A stretch of DNA of 64,000 bases from Cyanobacteria bacterium REEB459 (GCA_018970085.1 JAGWXD010000007.1:1-64000), one strand, 5' to 3'. Shown: positions 27,321 through 36,419, counted from the first letter of the stretch. Numbers and translations are program-made. Notes: generated by a model from the sequence alone, not told the origin.

Positions 27321-29027
27321 ATGCTGCGCCTAGAGCACATCAGTAAAATCTATCCTACCGGTGAGGTCCTGAAGGACGTTAATTGGGAAGTAAAACCTGG
27401 CGATCGCATTGGCCTGGTGGGGGTAAATGGAGCCGGCAAGTCTACCCAATTAAAGATTATTGCGGGTCAGGTAGAACCCACCAGTGGGGCGGTAGTGCGT
27501 TCCTCCAGCTTGAAGATTGCCTACCTGTCCCAGGAGTTTGAGGTCAATCTAGAGCACCAGGTGCGCGATGAGTTCTGGACCGTCTTTGCAGAGGCTAACC
27601 AGGTACAGGCCAAATTACACCATATTCCAGCCCAGATGGAGGGGGCTGATGCCGAGGAGTTAGACCGGCTAATCCATGAGTTAGATCGACAGCAGCGTCG
27701 CTTCGAAGCCCTGGGAGGTTATGGACTGGAAGCCCGCATCGAAAAAATCTTACCCGAGTTAGGTTTTTCTAGCGCCGATGGCGATCGCCGGGTGAGTGAG
27801 TTTAGTGGCGGCTGGCAAATGCGTATGGGGCTGGGCAAGATTTTGTTGCAGGAACCAGATGTGCTGCTGCTGGACGAACCGACCAACCACCTGGACCTCG
27901 ATACCATTGAATGGTTGGAGGGTTATCTGAAGAACCTGACCACACCGATTGTGATTGTTTCCCACGATCGAGAATTTCTAGACCGTCTCTGTACTCAGAT
28001 TGTGGAGACTGAGCGGGGGGTATCGACGACCTACCTGGGTAATTACAGTGCCTACCTGCTGCAAAAGCAGGAAAGCCTGGCGGCCCAACTCAGTACCTTT
28101 GAACGACAACAAAAGGAACTGGCTAAACAACAGGCCTTTGTAGATCGCTTCCGGGCCAGTGCCACCCGCAGTACTCAAGCCAAAAGCCGAGAAAAACAAT
28201 TGGATAAAGTCGAAAGACTGGAAGCCCCTGAAGCCGGTGTCCGCACCTTACATTTTCGGTTTCCCCCCGCTCCCCGTAGCGGTCGAGAGGTGGTCACCAT
28301 TGCCGATCTGACCCACAGCTACGATGAAAAAATTTTGTTCTTGGGGGCTAACTTACTGGTGGAACGGGGCGATCGCATTGCCTTTCTGGGCCATAACGGC
28401 ACAGGTAAATCAACCCTGCTACGCCTGATCACCGGTCTAGAAGTCCCTAGCGATGGCCTGGTCAGCCTGGGCCAGCACAATGTGATTCCCAGTTACTTTG
28501 AGCAAAATCAAGCTGAGGCCCTCGATCTCGACAAGCTGGTACTTGACACCATCCACGACGAAGTTCCTGACTGGAGTAACGAAGAAGTCCGCACACTGCT
28601 GGGTCGTTTTCTATTTACCGGGGATATGGTTTTTAAGGCGGTTAAGGCCCTCAGCGGGGGCGAAAAAGCCCGCTTGGCCCTGGCTAAAATGTTACTGCGC
28701 CCTGCCAACCTGATGATTTTAGACGAGCCCACCAACCACTTAGATATTCCTGCTAAGGAAATGCTCGAAGAGGCCCTGCAAAACTACGACGGGACGGTGT
28801 TATTGGTTTCCCACGACCGCTACTTCATTTCCCAGGTTGCTACTAAAATCGTAGAGATTCGCGATGGGGAATTGCGGCTCTATCGCGGTGACTACTCCTA
28901 CTACCTGGATAAGATTGCAGAGGAGAAGGCTATTCTACAGCAGCTTACCCTGGCGGCAGAACAAAAGGCTCAGGCCCGGCAGCAAAAGCAAAAAGCTAAG
29001 CAAAGGGCCAAAGCTGCTAAAGGCTGA
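27321..29027 (+). CDS. ABC-F family ATPase (ribosome-associated)
   Basis: A soluble protein of 568 residues with two ABC ATPase domains and no membrane part. Domain 1 has GVNGAGKST, SGGWQMRMG and LLLDEPTNHLD; domain 2 has GHNGTGKST, SGGEKARLAL and LMILDEPTNHLD. A charged linker helix lies between them. ABC-F proteins act on the ribosome, as in EttA or Uup, and govern translation or resolve stalls. The C-terminal end is Lys/Gln/Ala-rich (AEQKAQARQQKQKAKQRAK), usual for Uup-like members that touch nucleic acid. Which ABC-F subgroup it belongs to cannot be settled by eye. Confidence 0.92.
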   Translation: MLRLEHISKIYPTGEVLKDVNWEVKPGDRIGLVGVNGAGKSTQLKIIAGQVEPTSGAVVRSSSLKIAYLSQEFEVNLEHQVRDEFWTVFAEANQVQAKLHHIPAQMEGADAEELDRLIHELDRQQRRFEALGGYGLEARIEKILPELGFSSADGDRRVSEFSGGWQMRMGLGKILLQEPDVLLLDEPTNHLDLDTIEWLEGYLKNLTTPIVIVSHDREFLDRLCTQIVETERGVSTTYLGNYSAYLLQKQESLAAQLSTFERQQKELAKQQAFVDRFRASATRSTQAKSREKQLDKVERLEAPEAGVRTLHFRFPPAPRSGREVVTIADLTHSYDEKILFLGANLLVERGDRIAFLGHNGTGKSTLLRLITGLEVPSDGLVSLGQHNVIPSYFEQNQAEALDLDKLVLDTIHDEVPDWSNEEVRTLLGRFLFTGDMVFKAVKALSGGEKARLALAKMLLRPANLMILDEPTNHLDIPAKEMLEEALQNYDGTVLLVSHDRYFISQVATKIVEIRDGELRLYRGDYSYYLDKIAEEKAILQQLTLAAEQKAQARQQKQKAKQRAKAAKG

Positions 29028-29076
29028 TTAACCTCAGCCAAGGCTGCGAGATTCTAATCGCCGGCTGAAGTTCATA

Positions 29077-29097
29077 GTCAAAGCGTCCCGCTTTGAC
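29077..29097. terminator. Perfect nine-pair hairpin after the ABC-F gene
   Basis: GTCAAAGCG-TCC-CGCTTTGAC forms a perfect stem with a three-base loop 50 bases after the ABC-F stop. A T-run appears only about 20 bases further on, so it is either a weak terminator or an RNA end-protecting hairpin. Confidence 0.5.
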
Positions 29098-29440
29098 GTA
29101 AAATTTAGCGTATGATTTTTTTAAAACACTAAACTCCTTTTAGGCTGATTTATTCTTCAGTCCCAGGGTTATATAACTGTAACCTTGAGCAGCAGCCAAA
29201 TTCTTTGGCTTTAAGCTTGCTCGGCTTAAGGTTGATTTGAGCCCTTAAACTATTGTTTCCGCTCCGCAAAACTCGCAGCTCTGGTTCTCCTGGCAATTGC
29301 ACTACAGGGGGAAAGGCTTATATCATCGCTGCTTCAGCGTTGTGCCCTGCGATCTGTGGTGCTTGCCCCTTTTGGGGCAGAAAAATTTCAGGTGCTATGA
29401 TGGCTGACACGCTAGTCAAAATCCCAAGGATGGTTAACCC
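29098..29440 (+). promoter_or_regulatory. gpmI upstream region with structured RNA candidate
   Basis: No protein gene is credible in this 340-base stretch. At 29181-29233 three nested stems can form one long hairpin: AACCTT/AAGGTT, GAGCA/TGCTC and AGCCAAA/TTTGGCT. A second hairpin TGCCCC-TTTT-GGGGCA lies near 29363-29378. The region could be the gpmI leader or hold a small RNA gene. I cannot match it to 6S RNA, SRP RNA or a known riboswitch. Confidence 0.35.
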
Positions 29441-31039
29441 ATGAGTCAACTGCCTGTACCGCCCATGGTACTCGTTATCCTTGATGGCTGGGGATACCGC
29501 GATGCAACGGATGGTAATGCTGTAGCGGCCGCCAAAACCCCGGTAATGGATAGTTTATGGGCGGCTTATCCCCACACTTTAGTGCATACCTCTGGTAAAG
29601 ACGTAGGTCTTCCAGAGGGTCAGATGGGCAATTCGGAAGTAGGTCACCTCAACATCGGCGCTGGTCGCATCGTTCCCCAAGAGCTAGTGAGAATCACCGA
29701 TGCCGTGGAAGACGGCATTCTGCAAGAAAATCAAGCCCTCCTGGAACTTTGCCAAACGGTGCGCTACCGCCGCAGTAAGTTGCATCTGTTGGGTCTTTGT
29801 TCTGAAGGGGGGGTGCATTCCCATCTCAGCCATCTATTTGGCCTGTTAGCCATGGCAAAGGCTGAAGATATTGAAGATGTCTGTCTACACGTTATCACCG
29901 ACGGACGGGATACCAAGCCTACTGAGGGCAGGGCGGCGGTGCAAAAGATTCAAGACTACATTGGGGCACTTGGGCTGGGTCGTGTGGTGACCCTCAGCGG
30001 TCGTTACTACGCTATGGATCGAGATAACCGTTGGGACCGGGTAGAAAAGGCCTACCAGGTCATGGTAGACGAGGGCGAGGGCACGGGCCAATCCGCCGAC
30101 GCAATTCTAGAGTTTTCCTATGCCCAGGATATTAACGATGAATTTATTGAACCGGTGCGGTTGGCCCCCGGGGCGATCGCACCAGGAGATGGAGTCATTT
30201 TCTTTAACTTTCGCCCTGACCGGGCCCGACAACTCACCCAGGCGCTGGTGGATCCCCACTTCAAGGGCTTTAACCGTCCCCTGATTACGCCCCTTTCCCT
30301 GGTGACTATGACCCAGTACGACCCTGAGCTACCGGTCAAAGTCGCCTTTCAGCCCCAAAACCTCACCAACATTCTTGGTCAGGTGCTGGCCAGCCGCGGT
30401 CTCAAGCAATTTCGCACCGCCGAAACTGAAAAATACGCCCATGTCACCTATTTTTTTAATGGTGGTTTAGAAGAAGCCCTGGAGGGGGAAGATCGAGAGC
30501 TGGTACCCAGTCCCATGGTATCTACCTACGACAAGGCCCCGGCCATGTCAGCTGAAGCTGTGACCAATACGGCTGTGCGAGCCATCACCCAGGGGATTTA
30601 TTCTCTGGTGGTGATTAACTATGCCAATCCGGATATGGTGGGTCATACTGGCAAGATGGAACCGGCGGTAGCCGCCATTGAGGCGGTTGATACAAATTTA
30701 GGCCGGCTGCTGGATGCCATTGGTAAGGCCGGTGGCACCGCTATGATCATTGCTGACCACGGCAACGCCGAACTGATGTGGGACGAGAACGGCAAGCCCT
30801 GGACGGCCCACACCACTAATCCGGTTCCCTTTATCCTGGTGGAGGGAGAGCGTCTGAAGGTGCCTGGCTATGGAGGGGAGGTGACCTTACGGCAGGATGG
30901 TCGTCTTGCCGATGTGGCCCCCACCATTCTGCAAATTCTTAATTTACCCCAACCTGCAGAAATGACTGGCCGGTCGATGTTTTTACCTGCTGATGTCGAT
31001 GTTCGTAGTAACCGCACGCCGGTACGGCTGTCGCTGTAA
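29441..31039 (+). CDS. gpmI: Cofactor-independent phosphoglycerate mutase
   Basis: Interconverts 3- and 2-phosphoglycerate in glycolysis and carbon export from the Calvin cycle, using two Mn ions and no 2,3-bisphosphoglycerate. The 532-residue length is normal. The phosphoserine motif GQMGNSEVGHLNIGAGR and metal-site segments VLVILDGWGY, ITDGRDTKP and MIIADHGNAELM are intact. The ATG at 29441 gives MSQLPVPPMVLVILDGWG, the family start. It converges on recN across a shared terminator hairpin. Confidence 0.97.
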   Translation: MSQLPVPPMVLVILDGWGYRDATDGNAVAAAKTPVMDSLWAAYPHTLVHTSGKDVGLPEGQMGNSEVGHLNIGAGRIVPQELVRITDAVEDGILQENQALLELCQTVRYRRSKLHLLGLCSEGGVHSHLSHLFGLLAMAKAEDIEDVCLHVITDGRDTKPTEGRAAVQKIQDYIGALGLGRVVTLSGRYYAMDRDNRWDRVEKAYQVMVDEGEGTGQSADAILEFSYAQDINDEFIEPVRLAPGAIAPGDGVIFFNFRPDRARQLTQALVDPHFKGFNRPLITPLSLVTMTQYDPELPVKVAFQPQNLTNILGQVLASRGLKQFRTAETEKYAHVTYFFNGGLEEALEGEDRELVPSPMVSTYDKAPAMSAEAVTNTAVRAITQGIYSLVVINYANPDMVGHTGKMEPAVAAIEAVDTNLGRLLDAIGKAGGTAMIIADHGNAELMWDENGKPWTAHTTNPVPFILVEGERLKVPGYGGEVTLRQDGRLADVAPTILQILNLPQPAEMTGRSMFLPADVDVRSNRTPVRLSL

Positions 31040-31045
31040 GGAAAT

Positions 31046-31080
31046 CCTGACAATCCGGCAGATGGGCTGCCCCCGTCAGG
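31046..31080. terminator. Shared terminator between gpmI and recN
   Basis: CCTGAC (31046-31051) pairs with GTCAGG (31075-31080), and inside it GGCAG (31057-31061) pairs with CTGCC (31067-31071). Three T follow on the plus strand. It lies between two convergent stops. Confidence 0.55.
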
Positions 31081-31082
31081 TT

Positions 31083-32825
31083 TCAGGTCATCACTCCAGA
31101 GGATTGCCGCAGAGACTTAGCCTGAGACAACAGTGACTCAGCAAAGGCCAGAGCCTCTTGATGGGTTGCTCCCCCTGCCAGTTGAGCGAGTTCTTCGCGC
31201 CGTTCTGGTCGAGAAAGGGTAGCGATGCGCACAACGGTCCGGACCGCGGCCTCTGCCCCAGCACTGGAGGCAGCTGGGGTCTGCTGCTTACCCACCCGCC
31301 AGTGGACATCTGCCAGGGCCGCCACCATCGGTTGGTGGGTAACACAAAGAACCTGATGACGACGACCCAGTTGCCAGAGTTTTTCGGCGATCGCCTGGGC
31401 CACCCGCCCCGACACCCCCACATCAATTTCATCAAACACCAGGGTACCGACCCCCTCCTCCTGGGAAAAACAGGTTTTAAGGGCCAGTAGAAAACGGCTC
31501 ATTTCTCCCCCAGAGGCGGTAGCCGCCAGGGGTTGGAGGGGTTCGCCGGGGTTGGGACTAAAGTAAAACTGGACCCGGTCTGCCCCGCTAGGACCAGGGG
31601 GCAGGGCCGCCAGTTGAACTTGAAACTGCACCCGGTCCATGGCCAGAGGTTTTAGCTCGGCAATCAGCCGCTCCTCCAGGGCTCGGGCACTGGCCTGGCG
31701 GAGCTGGCTAAGACTGGCACAAAGGGCTTGGAGATCAGCCTGGCAGCGCTGGGCTTCGGTTTCCAGGGCAGCTATAGAGTGATCCTGGTCGCTCAGGGCA
31801 GCCAAATCGACCTCCAATTGATCCCGGTAGGTGATGAGTTCAAGGAGCGATCGCCCGTAGCGCCGCACCAGTCCCTTCAGATGTCGCAACCGCTCCTCTA
31901 CCTGCTCTAAGCGTTCGGGGTCGGCCTCCACGCCAGCGGCATAGGTATTAATCCCCCGACCCGCTTCCTGAACCTGGGTGAGGGCCTCGCTGACCAGGGT
32001 TAAAATCGGCGTCAGGGCACTATCGTAGGCCTCCATAGCCCCTAAAATAGTTTCTACTTGACCGAGCAAATCGGCACAGGCTACTCCTCCATCGCCGTCA
32101 TTTTCGTAAAGCATCTGGTAAACCTGGTAGCTCTGTTGCTGCAGGTCCACGCTATGGGTGAGGCGATGCTGCTCCTGGATCAGCTGCTCTAACTCCAGGG
32201 GATCCTCCAGGCGAGCCTGACTCAGTTCTTCGTAGTGGCGTTGCCAGAGGTCCAGGTTGTGTCGCCGTTCCTGTTCTAGCTGCTGGCGTTGCTGCAACCG
32301 TTTCTGGGCTTCACTGGCTGCCTGATAGGCCTGGACTACTTGCTGTCGCAGGCTCAGCAGGGGGGCACCGCCAAAGCCATCCAACCAGTCCCGCTGGCGA
32401 TCTCCAGAACCCACCTGTAGAGTCTGGCCCTGGGCAGTAATTTCCACTAAACGCTGACGCAGAGCCTCTAACTGTAAGCGGGTGATGGGGCGATCGTTAA
32501 GAAAGCAGCGGCTACGCACCGAGGCCTTAGCTAGACTGATTTCTCGTTTACAGACCAGGCTCCCCCCAGGATCGGGTAGGTTTTGCTGCTCCAACCAGGT
32601 GAGCAATTCAGAGGTGATGGTAAAGTGGGCCTCCAGGCAGGCCTTACTAGCCCCAGAGCGGACCAGTCGGGGGCTAACCTTGCCCCCCAGGACCGCATCC
32701 AGGGCGTCAAGAATAATCGATTTACCCGCTCCAGTTTCTCCAGTGAGTACGGTCAACCCCTGGTCCAGTTGCAGTTCAAGGCAGTCAATCAGAGCAAAGT
32801 TCTCGATCCGCAAGGCCGTTAGCAT
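31083..32825 (-). CDS. recN: DNA repair protein RecN
   Basis: An SMC-like ATPase that acts early in double-strand break repair, tethering DNA ends. The 580-residue protein has the Walker A VLTGETGAGKSIILDAL at the N-terminus. A long coiled-coil middle carries many Gln/Leu/Glu residues, for example QKRLQQRQQLEQERRH. The C-terminal ABC signature TASGGEMSRFLLALK is followed by Walker B TLVFDEIDVGVSGRVA. ATG 32825 (MLTALRIENFALID) is the family start; the frame is open to 32915. It is divergent from the ABC1-kinase gene. Confidence 0.95.
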   Translation of the reverse strand: MLTALRIENFALIDCLELQLDQGLTVLTGETGAGKSIILDALDAVLGGKVSPRLVRSGASKACLEAHFTITSELLTWLEQQNLPDPGGSLVCKREISLAKASVRSRCFLNDRPITRLQLEALRQRLVEITAQGQTLQVGSGDRQRDWLDGFGGAPLLSLRQQVVQAYQAASEAQKRLQQRQQLEQERRHNLDLWQRHYEELSQARLEDPLELEQLIQEQHRLTHSVDLQQQSYQVYQMLYENDGDGGVACADLLGQVETILGAMEAYDSALTPILTLVSEALTQVQEAGRGINTYAAGVEADPERLEQVEERLRHLKGLVRRYGRSLLELITYRDQLEVDLAALSDQDHSIAALETEAQRCQADLQALCASLSQLRQASARALEERLIAELKPLAMDRVQFQVQLAALPPGPSGADRVQFYFSPNPGEPLQPLAATASGGEMSRFLLALKTCFSQEEGVGTLVFDEIDVGVSGRVAQAIAEKLWQLGRRHQVLCVTHQPMVAALADVHWRVGKQQTPAASSAGAEAAVRTVVRIATLSRPERREELAQLAGGATHQEALAFAESLLSQAKSLRQSSGVMT

Positions 32826-32951
32826 AGGAATAGGCTCTAACCAGAGCGGGCTGAGGGAGCGATGGGAGCAAGGCCCCCGGGCTGATTTTAGTACAGACGC
32901 ACAGAAATTATCCACAAGTCACTCAGGCGATACCTCAGACTGGAACCCCCT

Positions 32952-32975
32952 CCCGTTACAATATCCCGTTACAAT
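32952..32975 (+). promoter_or_regulatory. Tandem CCCGTTACAAT repeats in the recN/ABC1 divergent promoter
   Basis: Two perfect 11-base copies (32952-32962 and 32965-32975) are spaced 13 bases apart. Each ends in a TACAAT hexamer that resembles a -10 box. They lie 33-56 bases before the ABC1-kinase start codon, so they could be tandem promoters or a double regulator site. Confidence 0.35.
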
Positions 32976-33007
32976 AATTTACAGGATTACGTTTTCTGAA
33001 CTTAAGC

Positions 33008-34999
33008 ATGGTGGCTAACTTGGTAGCAGATGTCAGACAATCCATTGATACCGGTTTGGACTCCGCAGTGATTACCGTTAGCAGCGAAGTGGTAGCACCA
33101 TCAGAGCCCAGCCTGCCCCAATTGCCTCAGCAGCGACGCCAGGACCCCTTCGAAGACATGGGCTACGACCCGACGGCGATCTCCGCCCATTACCGTAGTC
33201 GCCCTCTGCAGGTGATTGCTCGCCTGTTCGCCATCTGCTTTCCTCTGATGGGATTTTACTGCCAACTCTGGCTCGATCAACGCCTGGGTAGAACCACCCA
33301 TCAACAGCAGCGAGCCCTGCAACTGCGACAACTACTCACTAACCTGGGGCCGGCCTACATCAAAATTGGTCAGGCCCTGTCCACCCGTCCTGATCTGGTG
33401 CCGCCTCTGTACCTGGAAGAATTAACCCGTTTACAGGACCAGTTGCCCCCCTTCTCTAACGATCTGGCTTTCCACTTTATTGAAGTAGAGCTGGGGGCAT
33501 CCCCCGCTGAAATCTACGCCGAGCTGTCGGATCATCCCGTGGCGGCTGCTTCCCTGGGCCAGGTGTACAAAGGTAAACTCAAAACCGGTGAAACGGTGGC
33601 GGTTAAGGTGCAACGCCCCGGTCTGGCTAATTTAATTGCCCTCGATCTCTACATTTTGAGAGGGCTGGCGGCCTTTGCTAACCGCCATATTGGCCGCATT
33701 CGTAGCGACCTGGTGGCAATTATGGATGAGTTTGGCGAGCGCATCTTTGAGGAAATGGACTATACCCAGGAAGGGCGAAATGCCCAGCGCTTTGCCGATC
33801 TCTACGGCCATAATCCCGATATTTACGTGCCCCATATCTATCCCCAATATACGGCCCGACGAGTGCTGACTATGGAGTGGATTGAGGGCATTAAACTAAC
33901 TCGCCTGGAGGATCTCAATCGGCTGGGCATCGATGCCACCCAACTGATTGAGGTAGGGGTGCAATGCTCCCTTCGACAATTGTTAGAGCATGGCTTTTTC
34001 CATGCCGATCCCCACCCCGGTAACCTGTTGGCCATGGCAGATGGTCGTCTTGCCTACCTGGACTTTGGCATGATGAGTCAAGTTAAACCGCAGCAGCGCT
34101 ACGGCTTAATTGAGGCGATCGTGCATATGGTTAACCGAGATTTTGAGGGGTTAGCCAATGACTATGTGAAGCTAGAGTTTCTCACCCCCGATACCGATTT
34201 GAGTCCGATTATTCCGGCTCTGGCAGAGGTGTTTAATAATGTGTTGGGGGCTAGTGTCGCTGAACTCAACTTTAAGAGTATTACCGACGAGTTTTCTGCG
34301 CTGATGTACGAGTATCCCTTTCGAGTACCCGCCTACTATGCCCTGATTATCAGGTCCCTGGTTACTCTAGAGGGCATTGCCATTAATGTAGACCCTAACT
34401 TTAAGGTGCTGAGCAAGGCTTACCCCTACGTCGCTAAGCGGCTACTTACCGATCCAGCTCCCCAATTGCGATCCTCCCTGCAGGATTTATTATTCAAAAA
34501 TGGAAGCTTTCGCTGGAATCGGCTCGAAAACCTCCTGCGTAATGCTCGAGACAATAGTGATTACGACCTAGACCAGGTGCTGGATCAAACCCTGGAGTTT
34601 ATATTTTCTGATCGCGGTCTATTTTTGCGAGATCGCATTGTTTCAGAACTGGTCAATAGCCTCGACCACCTGGGCCAGAATACTCTGCGTTCAGCTACTA
34701 GCTGGTTTCAGAATGATCTAGGACCGCGCAGCGACGAGCCTATCACCCCTGGTAGCGACCTGACCCACCTGATTAGAATTCTAACTATCATTAAAGATAC
34801 CCCGGGATTCGATGGCCTCAAGCTAGCCAGTCGCCTACCGCCCCTTTTGTTTAAACCAGAAACCCAAACTATGGGACAACAGGTACTCTCAGGGCTAGTT
34901 CAACGGGGTCTGGCCCGGCTGATTCGCACCGTGCTGATGGCAGAAGGCTCCATACCTGTGAGGCGTCTGCCAGCGCCTATCCCAGCACTTAATCTCTGA
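33008..34999 (+). CDS. ABC1/UbiB (AarF/ADCK) family atypical kinase
   Basis: A protein of 663 residues of the UbiB/ADCK family, which supports quinone or prenyl-lipid synthesis in membranes through an atypical kinase fold. The characteristic KIGQALSTRPDLVPPLY (KxGQ motif), PVAAASLGQVYKGKL (alanine-rich loop), VAVKVQRPG (catalytic Lys), HADPHPGNLL and LAYLDFGMMS (metal site) are all present. Hydrophobic segments near residues 75-95 suggest membrane association. In cyanobacteria and plastids these proteins affect plastoquinone, tocopherol and stress responses; which role applies is unknown. It converges on rplL with a strong shared terminator. Confidence 0.92.
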   Translation: MVANLVADVRQSIDTGLDSAVITVSSEVVAPSEPSLPQLPQQRRQDPFEDMGYDPTAISAHYRSRPLQVIARLFAICFPLMGFYCQLWLDQRLGRTTHQQQRALQLRQLLTNLGPAYIKIGQALSTRPDLVPPLYLEELTRLQDQLPPFSNDLAFHFIEVELGASPAEIYAELSDHPVAAASLGQVYKGKLKTGETVAVKVQRPGLANLIALDLYILRGLAAFANRHIGRIRSDLVAIMDEFGERIFEEMDYTQEGRNAQRFADLYGHNPDIYVPHIYPQYTARRVLTMEWIEGIKLTRLEDLNRLGIDATQLIEVGVQCSLRQLLEHGFFHADPHPGNLLAMADGRLAYLDFGMMSQVKPQQRYGLIEAIVHMVNRDFEGLANDYVKLEFLTPDTDLSPIIPALAEVFNNVLGASVAELNFKSITDEFSALMYEYPFRVPAYYALIIRSLVTLEGIAINVDPNFKVLSKAYPYVAKRLLTDPAPQLRSSLQDLLFKNGSFRWNRLENLLRNARDNSDYDLDQVLDQTLEFIFSDRGLFLRDRIVSELVNSLDHLGQNTLRSATSWFQNDLGPRSDEPITPGSDLTHLIRILTIIKDTPGFDGLKLASRLPPLLFKPETQTMGQQVLSGLVQRGLARLIRTVLMAEGSIPVRRLPAPIPALNL

Positions 35000-35018
35000 C
35001 ACTGGCGCTGAAACCGAT

Positions 35019-35060
35019 AAAAAGCCCTCTGGTGGAAAACCTATCACCAGAGGGCTTTTT
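35019..35060. terminator. Strong bidirectional terminator between the ABC1 kinase and rplL
   Basis: AAAAAGCCCTCTGGTG (35019-35034) pairs without mismatch with CACCAGAGGGCTTTTT (35045-35060), leaving a ten-base loop. It has T-runs for both strands and ends both the ABC1-kinase gene and the rplL operon. Confidence 0.9.
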
Positions 35061-35079
35061 GTCAACGGTAGGAGATCGC

Positions 35080-35490
35080 CTACTTCACAGCCACCTTAGC
35101 ACCAGCCTCCTCCAGTTCCTTCTTGGCAGCCTCAGCATCATCCTTGGCCACTCCTTCCTTAACGGGCTTGGGGGCAGCTTCGACTAATTCCTTAGCTTCC
35201 TTCAGCCCCAGACCCGTCAAACTACGGACCACCTTAAGGACAGCGATCTTCTTATCGGCAGGGACATCTTCGAGAATGACGTCGAATTCAGTTTTCTCTT
35301 CCTCCGGTTCGGCCGCAGCACCACCGCCAGCTCCGGGCATCAGACCCGGAGCCATCATCATCATGCCACCACCACCAGCGGCAGAGGCATCTACGCCAAA
35401 GGCTTCTTCAATTTGTTTGACCAGCTCAGACGCTTCTAACAAAGACAATGACTTGAGCTGTTCAAGAATTTCATCGGTTTTAGCAGACAT
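35080..35490 (-). CDS. rplL: 50S ribosomal protein L7/L12
   Basis: The stalk protein that recruits translation factors to the ribosome; it binds L10 as dimers. At 136 residues it is slightly longer than usual because the hinge is extended by a Gly/Met/Ala-rich stretch ([19 protein letters not shown]). The N-terminal dimerisation part ([20 protein letters not shown]) and the C-terminal domain ([20 protein letters not shown]) are standard. It is the last gene of the ribosomal cluster, 75 bases after rplJ. Confidence 0.98.
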   Translation of the reverse strand: MSAKTDEILEQLKSLSLLEASELVKQIEEAFGVDASAAGGGGMMMMAPGLMPGAGGGAAAEPEEEKTEFDVILEDVPADKKIAVLKVVRSLTGLGLKEAKELVEAAPKPVKEGVAKDDAEAAKKELEEAGAKVAVK

Positions 35491-35565
35491 GGCTTAATCC
35501 TTAAGTTGGGGAATAAATTAACAAAACAAACTCAATCAGTTGAACACCAGGGTCGTCATAGCAGC

Positions 35566-36132
35566 CTAAGCTGCATCAGCCCCCTGTTCGGAGACGGCTT
35601 TAATCGCCCGGGACAAAGAAGCAGGGACCTCTTTAATACCCACTGCCAGTTGAGTCGGCACCGCATTGATACCTGCTGCCACTCGAGTCGGCACCGCCTT
35701 GATCGCCCCGGCCAGACGAGCCATCAGCTCTTCCCTGGAAGGCAATTCGGTAATTGCCTTAACCTGGTCTTCGTTGAGAGCCTGGCCTTCCATCACTCCA
35801 CCCCGCAGGATGGTCTTTTTAGAATCTTTCTGGAAAGCCTGGTATTCCTTAATGGCCCCTCCCAGGTCTTCTTCCACCAGCACAAAGGCCGAGGTTCCCT
35901 GCAGAAACTCGGTCATCGGTTGCCAGGCCTGATCACCCTCAATGGCAATCCGCATCAGGGTGTTCTTGGTGATCTTACACACAGCCCCCTTGGGGCGCAG
36001 GCGGTTACGCAGGTCGGTAATTTCAGCTACGGTCAAGCCCTGATAATCAATTACCAGGGCTAACTGGGTTTGCTTCAAAAGGGCTTGAAGTTCCCCCACA
36101 ATCGCCTGTTTATTCTCTAGGGTTCTCCCCAT
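35566..36132 (-). CDS. rplJ: 50S ribosomal protein L10 with four 11-residue tail repeats
   Basis: Anchors L7/L12 dimers to 23S rRNA. The first 140 residues are the normal rRNA-binding domain (MGRTLENKQAIVGELQAL, LVIDYQGLTVAEITDLRNRL). The C-terminal L12-binding helix is extended by an 11-residue repeat: IKAVPTRVAAG, INAVPTQLAVG, IKEVPASLSRA and IKAVSEQ. Four units would offer room for four L12 dimers. At DNA level the repeat is visible with a 33-base period (35652-35664 and 35685-35697). At 188 residues it is longer than the usual 165. The ribosome site AGGAGGTGAGA is excellent. Confidence 0.97.
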   Translation of the reverse strand: MGRTLENKQAIVGELQALLKQTQLALVIDYQGLTVAEITDLRNRLRPKGAVCKITKNTLMRIAIEGDQAWQPMTEFLQGTSAFVLVEEDLGGAIKEYQAFQKDSKKTILRGGVMEGQALNEDQVKAITELPSREELMARLAGAIKAVPTRVAAGINAVPTQLAVGIKEVPASLSRAIKAVSEQGADAA

Positions 36133-36419
36133 ATCAATCTCACCTCCTTGTTAGCGGGGATAGAAAACATTTGACTTACCCGGTCTCAGCCTGAAAAAAC
36201 AAAACCCCGGCAGCAGAGCCGGGGTAAGAGCGAAGAAAGGCGCCCTAACAAAATGAGGACAACCTATCAGCCACCCAACCTCGGCAGGACTTATGCATTT
36301 TTAACTATGCACCTGCTGTCTACAGTCGTTTATGCAGTTGTGAAACGCTTAAAATCGATAGATAGATTTCTCCGGGTGTAATCTTAAACTGGTTTGAAAC
36401 TCTGCTGTAGAGGGCATCC
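36133..36419 (-). promoter_or_regulatory. rplJ leader with attenuator-like terminator
   Basis: The 287-base gap between rplA and rplJ, read on the minus strand. First comes a stem at 36284-36316 (GCAGG/CCTGC enclosing TGCAT/ATGCA). Then comes a GC-rich hairpin ACCCCGGC/GCCGGGGT (36204-36230) followed by TTTTGTTTTTT, a textbook intrinsic terminator. Since transcription must continue into rplJ-rplL, this is either partial termination that sets the rplKA/rplJL ratio, or L10-L12 feedback control as known for L10 leaders. A promoter for rplJL downstream of the terminator is also possible. Confidence 0.65.

Noticed and set aside
29253-29444. 63-codon frame before gpmI
   Set aside because: No ribosome site, an odd Cys/Gly-rich composition, and it overlaps the gpmI start; more likely leader RNA.
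32908-32916. DnaA box TTATCCACA near recN
   Set aside because: A single copy; another occurs by chance inside the synthase gene near 52778. There is no cluster, dnaA or dnaN, so no origin.
35506-36063. 185-codon plus-strand frame opposite rplJ
   Set aside because: It lies entirely opposite rplJ and its flank and has no recognisable fold.
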